A stretch of 64,000 bases of DNA from assembly GCF_002993335.1 (NCBI RefSeq), contig NZ_PVNS01000004.1:124001-188000 (forward strand), written 5' to 3'. This DNA comes from Alkalicoccus urumqiensis. Its GTDB lineage: Bacteria > Bacillota > Bacilli > Bacillales > Salisediminibacteriaceae. The number at the start of each line of letters is the position of its first letter. Within the stretch, counting starts at the first letter, position 1. The notes beneath the pieces are model-generated. The model was not told the DNA's origin, ran no database searches, and saw only the letters and a program-made list of their open reading frames with translations. Shown one piece after another: positions 7,850 through 14,843 of the stretch. The position numbers and the translations under genes are program-made.

Positions 7850-9514
7850 CTACTGTTCCGGATAACTGTCATGAAGACCGAATTTTTTCATTTTGGCATA
7901 CAGCGTACTCCGGCTGATTGCAAGTCTGGAAGCAGCGGAGCTGATATTGAAGCCGCTCTCCCGGAGCGCTTCTGCAACCGCCGTTTTCTCCACATCTTTG
8001 AGGCGGCTTCCCGATGCCTGTGCCGGTACATCAAGGGAGACATGGTCGGGAAGAACGTCTCCTCCCTCTGCGAAAAAGTCCGCTTCAATCAGCAGGGCCG
8101 CGAGTTCTCTGACATTTCCCGGGAAATGCCACCGGAGAAGTTTTCTTTCTGCCTCCGCTGTCCATACGGATGTCAGTCCGTACCGCTTTTCCAGCACAGC
8201 TTTCAGTTCAAGAATATCTGAGCGCTCCCTGAGTGGAGGAATGGTAAGGGTAATCCCTCGCAGCCGGTAGTACAGATCCTCCCGGAATCTTCCTTCCATC
8301 ACTTCGTTCTGTAAGTCTTTATTTGTAGCAGCAACTACGCGCACATCGATTTGTTTCGGCTTTACACTGCCGATGCGCTGGACCTGCTGATCCTGAAGGA
8401 TGCGGAGAAGCACCGCCTGCGCTTTAGGTGAAAGCTCCGCTGCCTCATCCAGAAAAATCGTCCCTTTATCCGCCAGCTCAAACTTACCGGGGCGTCCGTG
8501 CTGCAGCGCACCTGTGAACGCCCCCTTTTCATAGCCGAACCATTCACTTTCGATCAGTGATTCCGGTACCGCACTGCAGTTGACCGCCTGAAACGGCCCT
8601 CCCGAGCGGATACCTGCCGAATGAATGGACTGAGCAATGATTTCTTTCCCCGTTCCGCTTTCTCCGTAAAGGAGGACAGGATGAACAACCTCTGAGGCAC
8701 GCTCGACAAGCCGGCGCAGCTGCTGGATACGCGGGTCCGATCCTGTAAAATCTTCCGGTCTGTATAGATCCGGCGCTTCTGAGTACTCCTGACGGTACCA
8801 TATGCGCCGGCTGTTCGCACCGGCTTTCATCCACTCTGCTTCCAGCTTCTCTCTTTGAAGCAGATGTCTCTGCCTTCCAGCTGACGGTGTCACATGAACA
8901 ATCTCTCTACCTTCCAATGCTGCCAATGGAAAATCGATCATTTTAACGAGCATCCGGATCTCCCTGTCCATTTCTTCCTGTTCCGCGCTTTCCTTCACGG
9001 ATTCTGCTATCAGAACAGCCATGCTTAATAGAAGGGGATGATAGTTTTCTTTCCGCGTGCTTATATTTACCGCGCCAAGAAACGTTTCACCTGAAAAGAC
9101 AGGAGCAGCAGCGCATGTAAGCATACGATGCCCGATGTAAAAGTGGTGTTCCCCGTGAACGACAGCCGGCTTTTTTTCTGACAGCACAATGCCCATAGCG
9201 TTCGTTCCCTGCGCCTGCTCCGACCAGTTGGTCCCGGGTGCAAGCGCCTCATCCAGCGCTGCCCGGCGCAGACTGCCTGCACGCTCCAGCACGATACCTT
9301 CTTTGTCGACCAGTACCGCCGTAAATGTACCTTCCTGAAAGAAACGCCCGAGCATGGAAAACAGCTGCCGGCATTTTTGTATCAGCTTCTCGTTCTGCTT
9401 CAGATGTTTTTCCAGCTCACAAGAAGGTAATTTTGCCGCCGGTGTTTGAAAAAACGGCGAGAGCCCAAAATCCTGACAGCGCTTCCATGAATCGGCGATC
9501 CGAACAGAATCCAC
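7850..9514 (-). CDS. Sigma-54-dependent transcriptional activator (AcoR type)
   Basis: 554-residue enhancer-binding protein. The N-terminal 220 residues include a GAF-like sensory region (LVDKEGIVLERAGS, GTNWSEQAQGTNAMG). The AAA+ domain has Walker A GESGTGKE, the sigma-54 contact loop GAFTGA, Walker B GTIFLDEAAEL and the arginine-finger region FREDLYYRL. A Fis-type helix-turn-helix ends the protein (ISSAASRLAISRSTLYAKMK). Divergent from the dehydrogenase gene, whose promoter is a clear -24/-12 element, so it almost certainly activates that gene with SigL. The ligand may be formaldehyde or another small metabolite (inference). Start GTG at 9514 has AGGAG about 11 nt upstream. Confidence 0.9.
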   Translation of the reverse strand: MDSVRIADSWKRCQDFGLSPFFQTPAAKLPSCELEKHLKQNEKLIQKCRQLFSMLGRFFQEGTFTAVLVDKEGIVLERAGSLRRAALDEALAPGTNWSEQAQGTNAMGIVLSEKKPAVVHGEHHFYIGHRMLTCAAAPVFSGETFLGAVNISTRKENYHPLLLSMAVLIAESVKESAEQEEMDREIRMLVKMIDFPLAALEGREIVHVTPSAGRQRHLLQREKLEAEWMKAGANSRRIWYRQEYSEAPDLYRPEDFTGSDPRIQQLRRLVERASEVVHPVLLYGESGTGKEIIAQSIHSAGIRSGGPFQAVNCSAVPESLIESEWFGYEKGAFTGALQHGRPGKFELADKGTIFLDEAAELSPKAQAVLLRILQDQQVQRIGSVKPKQIDVRVVAATNKDLQNEVMEGRFREDLYYRLRGITLTIPPLRERSDILELKAVLEKRYGLTSVWTAEAERKLLRWHFPGNVRELAALLIEADFFAEGGDVLPDHVSLDVPAQASGSRLKDVEKTAVAEALRESGFNISSAASRLAISRSTLYAKMKKFGLHDSYPEQ

Positions 9515-9547
9515 AATACATCACGCTCCTGCGTAAGAATACTTTCA

Positions 9548-9589
9548 GTGTACTAAATTTCACCAGTTTCGTGTACTATTTTTATACAC
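9548..9589. promoter_or_regulatory. Candidate activator binding sites (UAS)
   Basis: The octamer GTGTACTA occurs at 9548-9555 and 9571-9578, 23 bp apart. The second copy is the left arm of GTGTA-N9-TACAC (9571-9589). They lie 74-115 bp upstream of the -24 element, where an enhancer-binding protein would sit. Confidence 0.5.
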
Positions 9590-9593
9590 TTTT

Positions 9594-9607
9594 TGAAAGC
9601 GCTTACG
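9594..9607. promoter_or_regulatory. Candidate cre site (CcpA)
   Basis: TGAAAGCGCTTACG fits the catabolite-responsive element consensus (TGWAARCGYTWNCW) at 13 of 14 positions. Its position between the UAS and the -24/-12 promoter suggests carbon catabolite repression of the dehydrogenase gene. Confidence 0.6.
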
Positions 9608-9662
9608 ATAAACGGAACATTGTTTTCCTTCTCTGCCGGGAATAAACTGACTGTCTGCCGGT

Positions 9663-9678
9663 TGGCATCCTTTTTGCA
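9663..9678 (+). promoter_or_regulatory. Sigma-54 (-24/-12) promoter
   Basis: TGGCAT-N5-TTGCA with the GG and GC dinucleotides exactly 12 bp apart (9664 and 9676). Predicted start of transcription is near 9689, 43 nt before the ATG. Confidence 0.88.
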
Positions 9679-9731
9679 TAGTTAGGAAGGTGTACGGCTG
9701 ATTTCACTATTTATTAAAGGAGGCAGACACA

Positions 9732-10949
9732 ATGGCAGGAAACCGCGGTGTAGCTTACATGGGAAAAGGACAGGTGGAGGTACAGACGATCGATTATCCG
9801 GATTTGGTGCTGCGGGATGGTCCTGGCGTCAACCCGCTTAATGTCGGGCGCAAATGCGAACACGGGGTTATTCTGAAAGTCATTACAACGAATATCTGCG
9901 GCAGTGATCAGCACATGGTACGTGGAAGAACGACAGCACCGGAAGGCCTTATTCTCGGACACGAAATAACCGGGGAAATTATCGAATGCGGCCGCGATGT
10001 GGAATTCATGAAAGTCGGCGATATCGTATCTGTTCCATTTAACATTGCCTGCGGACGCTGCAGAAACTGTAAAGAGCGCGATACGCATATCTGTCTCAAC
10101 GTCAATCCGGAACGTCCGGGGTCCGCCTACGGGTATGTGGATATGGGCGGCTGGGTCGGCGGTCAGTCGGAATACGTGATGATTCCGTACGCAGACTTTC
10201 AGCTGCTGAAATTTCCGGATAAAGATCAGGCAATGGATAAAATCAGGGATCTGACGATGCTTTCGGATATTTTCCCGACAGGCTTCCACGGGGCTTACAG
10301 CGCCGGCGTCGGCCCGGGTAAATCCGTCTATGTGGCCGGCGCTGGACCAGTCGGCCTTGCAGCTGCCCACTCCGCTCAGCTTCTCGGAGCCTCTGTCGTT
10401 ATCGTCGGTGACTTAATCCAGGAGCGGCTCGACCAGGCGAAGAGTTTCGGCTGTGAAACGATCAACCTCCGTGAACATGACGATATCGGAGAGCAGATCG
10501 AGCAGATTCTCGGCGTGCCGGAAGTGGACTGTGCCGTCGATGCGGTCGGTTTTGAAGCGTCGGCTCACGGAGCAAATACGCAGGAAGCGCCGGCTACGGT
10601 CCTCAACTCCATCATGCAGCTGACACGTGCAGGCGGAAAACTCGGTATTCCTGGTCTTTACGTTACAGGCGATCCCGGGGGTGTGGATGAAGATGCAAAA
10701 GAAGGAACGCTCAAAATCCGCCTCGGCCTGGGCTGGGCAAAAGCGCACACATTCGTCACCGGTCAGACGCCGGTCATGATGTATCACCGTGAGCTCATGA
10801 ACGCCATTCTGAGCGGCAGAGCGAAAATTGCAGATGCGGTGAACGCACAAGTTATTTCGCTCGATCAGGCACCTCAGGGCTACAAGGAATTCGACGGAGG
10901 TGCATCGAAGAAATTCGTTATCGACCCGCACGGCATGCTTCGTAAATAA
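9732..10949 (+). CDS. fdhA: Glutathione-independent formaldehyde dehydrogenase
   Basis: 405-residue zinc-dependent alcohol dehydrogenase of the Pseudomonas FdhA / formaldehyde dismutase group, which oxidises formaldehyde to formate with bound NAD and no thiol cofactor. Catalytic zinc residues are in TNICGSDQHMVRG and LILGHEITGE; the structural-zinc cysteines are in ACGRCRNCKERDTHIC. The Rossmann loop is AGAGPVGLAAA. The insertion YGYVDMGGWVGGQSEYV is characteristic of the group. AAAGGAGG lies 8 nt before the ATG. Single-gene unit with its own sigma-54 promoter, divergent activator and terminator, suggesting induction by aldehyde load and glucose repression (inference). Confidence 0.9.
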   Translation: MAGNRGVAYMGKGQVEVQTIDYPDLVLRDGPGVNPLNVGRKCEHGVILKVITTNICGSDQHMVRGRTTAPEGLILGHEITGEIIECGRDVEFMKVGDIVSVPFNIACGRCRNCKERDTHICLNVNPERPGSAYGYVDMGGWVGGQSEYVMIPYADFQLLKFPDKDQAMDKIRDLTMLSDIFPTGFHGAYSAGVGPGKSVYVAGAGPVGLAAAHSAQLLGASVVIVGDLIQERLDQAKSFGCETINLREHDDIGEQIEQILGVPEVDCAVDAVGFEASAHGANTQEAPATVLNSIMQLTRAGGKLGIPGLYVTGDPGGVDEDAKEGTLKIRLGLGWAKAHTFVTGQTPVMMYHRELMNAILSGRAKIADAVNAQVISLDQAPQGYKEFDGGASKKFVIDPHGMLRK

Positions 10950-11010
10950 CACCATTTCTGGGAGAAAAGTACCATCTGTATATTGAAACCTTTTTCGTCC
11001 AAAAAATGCG

Positions 11011-11049
11011 AAAAAACCCGACCGGCTCCTCCAGCTGGTCGGGTTTTTC
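11011..11049. terminator. Bidirectional terminator after fdhA
   Basis: A-rich flank, AAACCCGACCGGC / GCTGGTCGGGTTT stem, T-rich flank on both strands. It serves fdhA (+) and the convergent transporter operon (-). Confidence 0.85.
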
Positions 11050-11063
11050 TATGTTCGGTTCAT

Positions 11064-11276
11064 TCAGTTTTCATTCCATTTGATTTCAAGAGAGGTAACC
11101 TCTTCAAACCGCTTCCCCTGCACTTCGCCGTCACTTGTATGAAGCGTGAGGCGGTGATTGTTTTTCCGGGCTTCACGCAGTGCTTCGATAATGCGCTCAT
11201 CTCCGGTTACTTCCTGTTCTACGTCAAACCTGGATACAAATTTTGTGCCATCTTCAAACGAATAGATCATTTTCAT
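11064..11276 (-). CDS. Conserved-looking 70-residue protein of the DMT/Crp operon
   Basis: Unrecognised small soluble protein, MKMIYSFEDGTKFVSRFDVE at the N-terminus, with alternating beta/alpha character and no membrane segment. I accept it as real because its ATG overlaps the stop of the preceding transporter by 4 nt (ATGA) and it is followed by the operon terminator. A role with the two transporters is implied only by position. Confidence 0.6.
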   Translation of the reverse strand: MKMIYSFEDGTKFVSRFDVEQEVTGDERIIEALREARKNNHRLTLHTSDGEVQGKRFEEVTSLEIKWNEN

Positions 11277-11788
11277 GCTTTTTTTCTCCTTTCCTCGGCG
11301 CTGTCATGCTGCCACGACATCCGCCCGGGCTGCTTTGATGAAGTTATACCCTTTTTAGGTGAAATTTTAAACACAAGGATGCCGCCCGCAATCATCAGAA
11401 GGCCAGCCGCCTGGTTCCAGGAGGGCGGCGACTGTTCCAGCCCGAACACACCGAGTGCATCCCACAGCACAGCAAAGCCGAGCTGGGAAACCATAATTAT
11501 AGAAACGGCCACCGTAGGTCCGAGCCGCTTCACGGCCTGAACGACGCAGATGACGACGCCTACTCCTGCAAAACCTAAGAGCGGGTGCCACCACTCGAGT
11601 GCGTCCCAGGAAAACATGCTTCCTCCTGTGAACAGCAGCCCGAGTAAAAAGGAGGCGAGTGCCCCGAGACCGAGCACAAGTGCCGTTGTTGCCGGCTGCC
11701 CTGCTGCTGTCTGAACACGGCTGTTAAATATATTCTGCAGACCGACGAGAAGTCCCGCTGCGACAGCGAGCGCCATGCCGATGACCAT
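11273..11788 (-). CDS. Small DMT-superfamily transporter (DUF606/YdcZ type)
   Basis: 171 residues with five hydrophobic helices, beginning MVIGMALAVAAGLLVGLQNI. Short members of this family are thought to work as dimers, and a second family member lies two genes upstream, so a heterodimer is plausible. Its ATG shares one base with the TGA of the Crp/Fnr gene (TGATG), indicating coupled translation. The C-terminal 25 residues are polar (KKGITSSKQPGRMSWQHDSA). Substrate unknown. Confidence 0.75.
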   Translation of the reverse strand: MVIGMALAVAAGLLVGLQNIFNSRVQTAAGQPATTALVLGLGALASFLLGLLFTGGSMFSWDALEWWHPLLGFAGVGVVICVVQAVKRLGPTVAVSIIMVSQLGFAVLWDALGVFGLEQSPPSWNQAAGLLMIAGGILVFKISPKKGITSSKQPGRMSWQHDSAEERRKKA

Positions 11789-12462
11789 CAGCTTTCACCC
11801 CTTTCCATTACTTCGTACGTCACTTCCCCCGCCTCTTTCTGAACCGCTTCCCGGTCGGCAATCCAGATCCCTTTCCGGTTCCGCCCGATCATTTCCCTCT
11901 GCTCGAACTGCTTCAGTACCCGGTTGATGTGGCGGTACGTCGTACCGATCAGCGAGGCAGTATCCGGAAGTTCAGATGCCTGCAGAACGTCGTTTTCCGC
12001 CGAGAGCATGGAGAGGAGGTATGCTGCCAGACGGACAGGGACTGGATACAGCTGATTGACGCTCGCTGCGAGGGATTTTGTATGGAATTTCTGAGTGATA
12101 CTTGTGAGCAGCGCCTGCAGGAGAACCGGATCTTCGGATGCCAATTCCCGCAGGATGCTGTGACGGACGGCGAGAAACGTGACATCGGATACCGCTTCAA
12201 CCGTGTTAATAAGCGGAATCTGCTGCACATACTCGACGTCTCCGATTAAGTCAACCGGCGTTTTAAATGCGAGCACAACGGTCATTCCCTCACTGGATGT
12301 CGTATAAATCTTGATTTTTCCTTTGATGAGGACGAGCAGTTCTTCTGCCGGCTCTCCCTGCCGCAAGATCGTACTGCCCTGCCGGAAGGACGTTTCTTTC
12401 ACATACGGCCGAACGCGGTCGGGAAATAACTGTTCGGGATCTGTTTCCCATGTTTGGTTCAT
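11788..12462 (-). CDS. Crp/Fnr-family transcriptional regulator
   Basis: 224 residues. Residues 20-120 form a cyclic-nucleotide-binding-type beta roll (SILRQGEPAEELLVLIKGKIKIY); residues 150-210 form a winged helix (LPDTASLIGTTYRHINRVLKQF). There is no Cys cluster for an iron-sulfur centre as in Fnr. It sits between two DMT transporters and probably controls them; a perfect 8-bp dyad upstream of the first gene is the best candidate operator. Effector unknown. Confidence 0.8.
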   Translation of the reverse strand: MNQTWETDPEQLFPDRVRPYVKETSFRQGSTILRQGEPAEELLVLIKGKIKIYTTSSEGMTVVLAFKTPVDLIGDVEYVQQIPLINTVEAVSDVTFLAVRHSILRELASEDPVLLQALLTSITQKFHTKSLAASVNQLYPVPVRLAAYLLSMLSAENDVLQASELPDTASLIGTTYRHINRVLKQFEQREMIGRNRKGIWIADREAVQKEAGEVTYEVMERGES

Positions 12463-12475
12463 CTAAAGCTCCTTT

Positions 12476-12910
12476 CTACAGCTGCAGCATAATAACGCCG
12501 CCGGCCATCAGAAGACAGCCGAGGATCTGCGGAAGCTGGATCTCTTTTTTCTCGATTTCAAACCAGCCCCGGGCATCTGCTGCAAACGTCAGTGCCAGCT
12601 GGGCGATCAAAATGACAGCGACCGTCACTGTAGCACCGAGCTGATAAATAGCTTCCATGTTCCCAAACAATATCACCGCAGCAAAAGCACCGCTTGCGAG
12701 ATACAGAGGCTTCGCCTTCAGAAGCTGCTTCCAGCCGGTATCCCGAAGCAGAATCAGTATGATCATTGCCGCGGCAAACCCGCCGGCCTGTGTAATAAAG
12801 GCAGCATTCCACGTGCCGATGTCTGTGCCGATAAATGCGTTCGCCACCCCCTGCAGCGTGATAAACATCCCCGCGCCGAGGGCAAAAATAATTCCTTTCA
12901 ATCCGCTCAC
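12476..12910 (-). CDS. Small DMT-superfamily transporter (DUF606/YdcZ type), first gene of operon
   Basis: 144 residues, about five hydrophobic helices, beginning MSGLKGIIFALGAGMFITLQ. Same family as the transporter at 11273-11788. The stop is 13 nt before the regulator start. The order is transporter, Crp/Fnr regulator, transporter, 70-residue protein, all minus strand. Confidence 0.75.
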   Translation of the reverse strand: MSGLKGIIFALGAGMFITLQGVANAFIGTDIGTWNAAFITQAGGFAAAMIILILLRDTGWKQLLKAKPLYLASGAFAAVILFGNMEAIYQLGATVTVAVILIAQLALTFAADARGWFEIEKKEIQLPQILGCLLMAGGVIMLQL

Positions 12911-12950
12911 CTTCTTTCTATATCTATCGTACGTGGAACGCCCTGCCGGT

Positions 12951-12970
12951 AAAAGGACCTGTGTCCTTTT
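12951..12970. promoter_or_regulatory. Dyad operator candidate of the DMT/Crp operon
   Basis: Perfect inverted repeat AAAAGGAC-N4-GTCCTTTT, 41-60 bp upstream of the first start codon. Length and spacing suit a dimeric Crp/Fnr-type regulator, but the half-site is not TGTGA or TTGAT. Function inferred from position. Confidence 0.5.
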
Positions 12971-13159
12971 TGAGGGAATTTATTTTTTGACAGTACATAT
13001 AAGTATCGTACAAAACGACATCTCCCCCTGTTTTATGTGTAATGAATCCGGTATGATCCGGCTTATCCTGGAAAATGTACAGGTTTCTTTCTACAGTTTA
13101 CTGTTTCCTGCAGCCGTAAGCTTCTCGGCGGGAAGCCGTAAAGTGGAAATTTCATTTAA

Positions 13160-13396
13160 CGAACAAACGTAACGAAAAACGCGGACCATCCCCGGCCGTT
13201 TTCGGAACAGGATGAACAATCCGCGGACCAGAACAGCGGCATATCGAAACAAGATCGACGTCCACCGGACCAAGCCCTCTATATCGGACCACCTCCGCCG
13301 GAAATCGGAACAGGTTCCACCTCTTACCGGAACAAAAAATGACCTCAGCGGACCAAGCCGTAAGAAGTGACGGCCACGGATCTACTTTAAGGAACA
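13160..13396. repeat. Array of twelve heptamers with a 21-bp period
   Basis: Plus-strand CGGACCA or CGGAACA (or close variants) start at 13160, 13182, 13203, 13224, 13245, 13266, 13285, 13306, 13328, 13349, 13371 and 13390. Intervals are 19-22 bp, most exactly 21. The DNA between heptamers is not conserved. The array fills the gap between the pur operon terminator and the transporter operon. A minus-strand frame reads as seven-residue units (LVR/LFR plus four variable residues), but no start signal supports translation. Confidence 0.8.
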
Positions 13397-13414
13397 TCCA
13401 GCGGCGCCCGCAGG

Positions 13415-13447
13415 AAAAAACTGCCGGGAATCAATCTCCCGGCAGCT
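13415..13447 (-). terminator. Terminator of the pur operon
   Basis: Minus strand CTGCCGGGA / TCCCGGCAG with a 7-nt loop and TTTTTT, directly after purD. Confidence 0.88.
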
Positions 13448-13482
13448 GATCATCGCTCTGTTATGTGGAAGCACCCAGCCGG

Positions 13483-14760
13483 CTACTGCCGGGAATGAAG
13501 GTGTCTTCCTATATCCTTCCGGTAAAACAGGCCGTTCCATTCCTTTTGATCCAGCACATCGTAAGTCATCTGGAATGCTTCCTCAAGCGACGGGGCCTGA
13601 GAGGAAAGCAGGAGCACTCTGCCGCCGTCCGTTTTCCACCCGACCGATTCGCTGTTCACTTTTGTGCCTGCATGGAAAAACTGCTGGACGTCATCCGACC
13701 GTGTCATCGGCATCGTGAATGGTGTCCCTTTTTGATAAGGCCCCGGGTAGCCTTCGGAGGCGAGCACGACTCCGGCACAGGCCATGTCGGACCATTCTGG
13801 TTCAACCGGTTCATCTGCCATGACACTCTGGATCAGCTCGACGAGATCGGTTTTTAGTCTCGGCAGAACCACCTGCGCTTCCGGGTCTCCGAAGCGGACG
13901 TTGTATTCAATTACTTTCGGTCCAGCTTCGGTGATCATCAGTCCTGCATAGAGGACTCCGGTAAATAATATCCCTTCTGATGCCAGCGCCTCCGCTGTCG
14001 GTTCTAAAATATCCTCGACCGCGCGGGCTGTCCAATCCCCGTCCAGGTGCGGCACCGGCGAGTAGGCACCCATGCCGCCTGTATTCGGACCGGTATCTCC
14101 TTCGTAAGCCCGCTTATGATCCTGGGCTGTGTCAAGCGGCACCACTGTACGCCCATGGACGAGCGCCATCAGCGAAAGTTCTTCTCCTTCGAGGTATTCC
14201 TCCACAACCACACGGCGGCCGGCATCACCAAATGCGCCGCCCTCCAGCGCCGCTTCGACGGCAGCGACTGCTTCCTCCACCGTCTGTGCTACGGTTACCC
14301 CTTTGCCTGCAGCAAGTCCATCCGCTTTCACGACAATCGGAGCTCCCTGGCTGCGGATATAGGCCGCAGCCGATTTGGTATCGGTAAATGTTTCGTAGGC
14401 AGCTGTTGGAATACCGTATTTTTTCATAATATCTTTTGCAAACTGTTTGCTGCCCTCAAGGCGTGCTGCGTCCTTGGAAGGCCCGAAAACAGGAATGCCC
14501 GCCTCCTGAAAACGGTCGGCAAGACCTTCGACGAGCGGTGCTTCCGGTCCGATAATGACCAGCTCCACGTCTTCATCTTCTGCAGCCTGCAGAAGTGCGT
14601 CATGATCCGACTCTGCGATATCCAGTGTGCGGCAGTCAAACATCTGTGCCATCGCGTCGCTTCCCGGAGCGATCAGAATTTCCTCAATTTTATCCGACTG
14701 GGCGAGTTTCCATGCCAGCGCATGCTCTCTGCCACCGCTTCCTATTACTAAAATGTTCAT
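13483..14760 (-). CDS. purD: Phosphoribosylamine-glycine ligase
   Basis: 425-residue GAR synthetase, ATP-grasp fold, joining phosphoribosylamine and glycine (step 2 of IMP synthesis). Begins MNILVIGSGGREHALAWK; also PSKDAARLEGSKQFAKDIM, VVKADGLAAGKGV and EYNVRFGDPEAQ. An upstream ATG at 14787 would add nine residues inside the purH-purD hairpin region; the ATG at 14760 gives the standard N-terminus. Last gene of the operon. Confidence 0.96.
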   Translation of the reverse strand: MNILVIGSGGREHALAWKLAQSDKIEEILIAPGSDAMAQMFDCRTLDIAESDHDALLQAAEDEDVELVIIGPEAPLVEGLADRFQEAGIPVFGPSKDAARLEGSKQFAKDIMKKYGIPTAAYETFTDTKSAAAYIRSQGAPIVVKADGLAAGKGVTVAQTVEEAVAAVEAALEGGAFGDAGRRVVVEEYLEGEELSLMALVHGRTVVPLDTAQDHKRAYEGDTGPNTGGMGAYSPVPHLDGDWTARAVEDILEPTAEALASEGILFTGVLYAGLMITEAGPKVIEYNVRFGDPEAQVVLPRLKTDLVELIQSVMADEPVEPEWSDMACAGVVLASEGYPGPYQKGTPFTMPMTRSDDVQQFFHAGTKVNSESVGWKTDGGRVLLLSSQAPSLEEAFQMTYDVLDQKEWNGLFYRKDIGRHLHSRQ

Positions 14761-14787
14761 CGCTATCTCTCCTTTAAACGCACGCAA

Positions 14788-14830
14788 ACGCCCCCGGAAA
14801 ATGGCGCTTCGCTCTTTTTTCCGGGAGCGT
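14788..14830 (-). other. Intra-operon hairpin between purH and purD
   Basis: Minus strand ACGCTCCCGGAAAA / TTTTCCGGGGGCGT with a 15-nt middle and no T-run. It could stabilise or process the mRNA, or reduce purD expression relative to upstream genes. Confidence 0.5.
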
Positions 14831-14843
14831 ACTGCTTTCTGGT

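Noticed and set aside
13160-13396. CRISPR array
   Set aside because: The repeat unit is only 7 bp with 14-bp gaps; no cas genes; CRISPR repeats are normally over 20 bp.
13091-13397. Minus-strand frames of 60 and 81 codons over the 21-bp array, one with LVR/LFR heptads
   Set aside because: The heptads follow automatically from a 21-bp DNA period. There is no ribosome site, and two overlapping frames are open.
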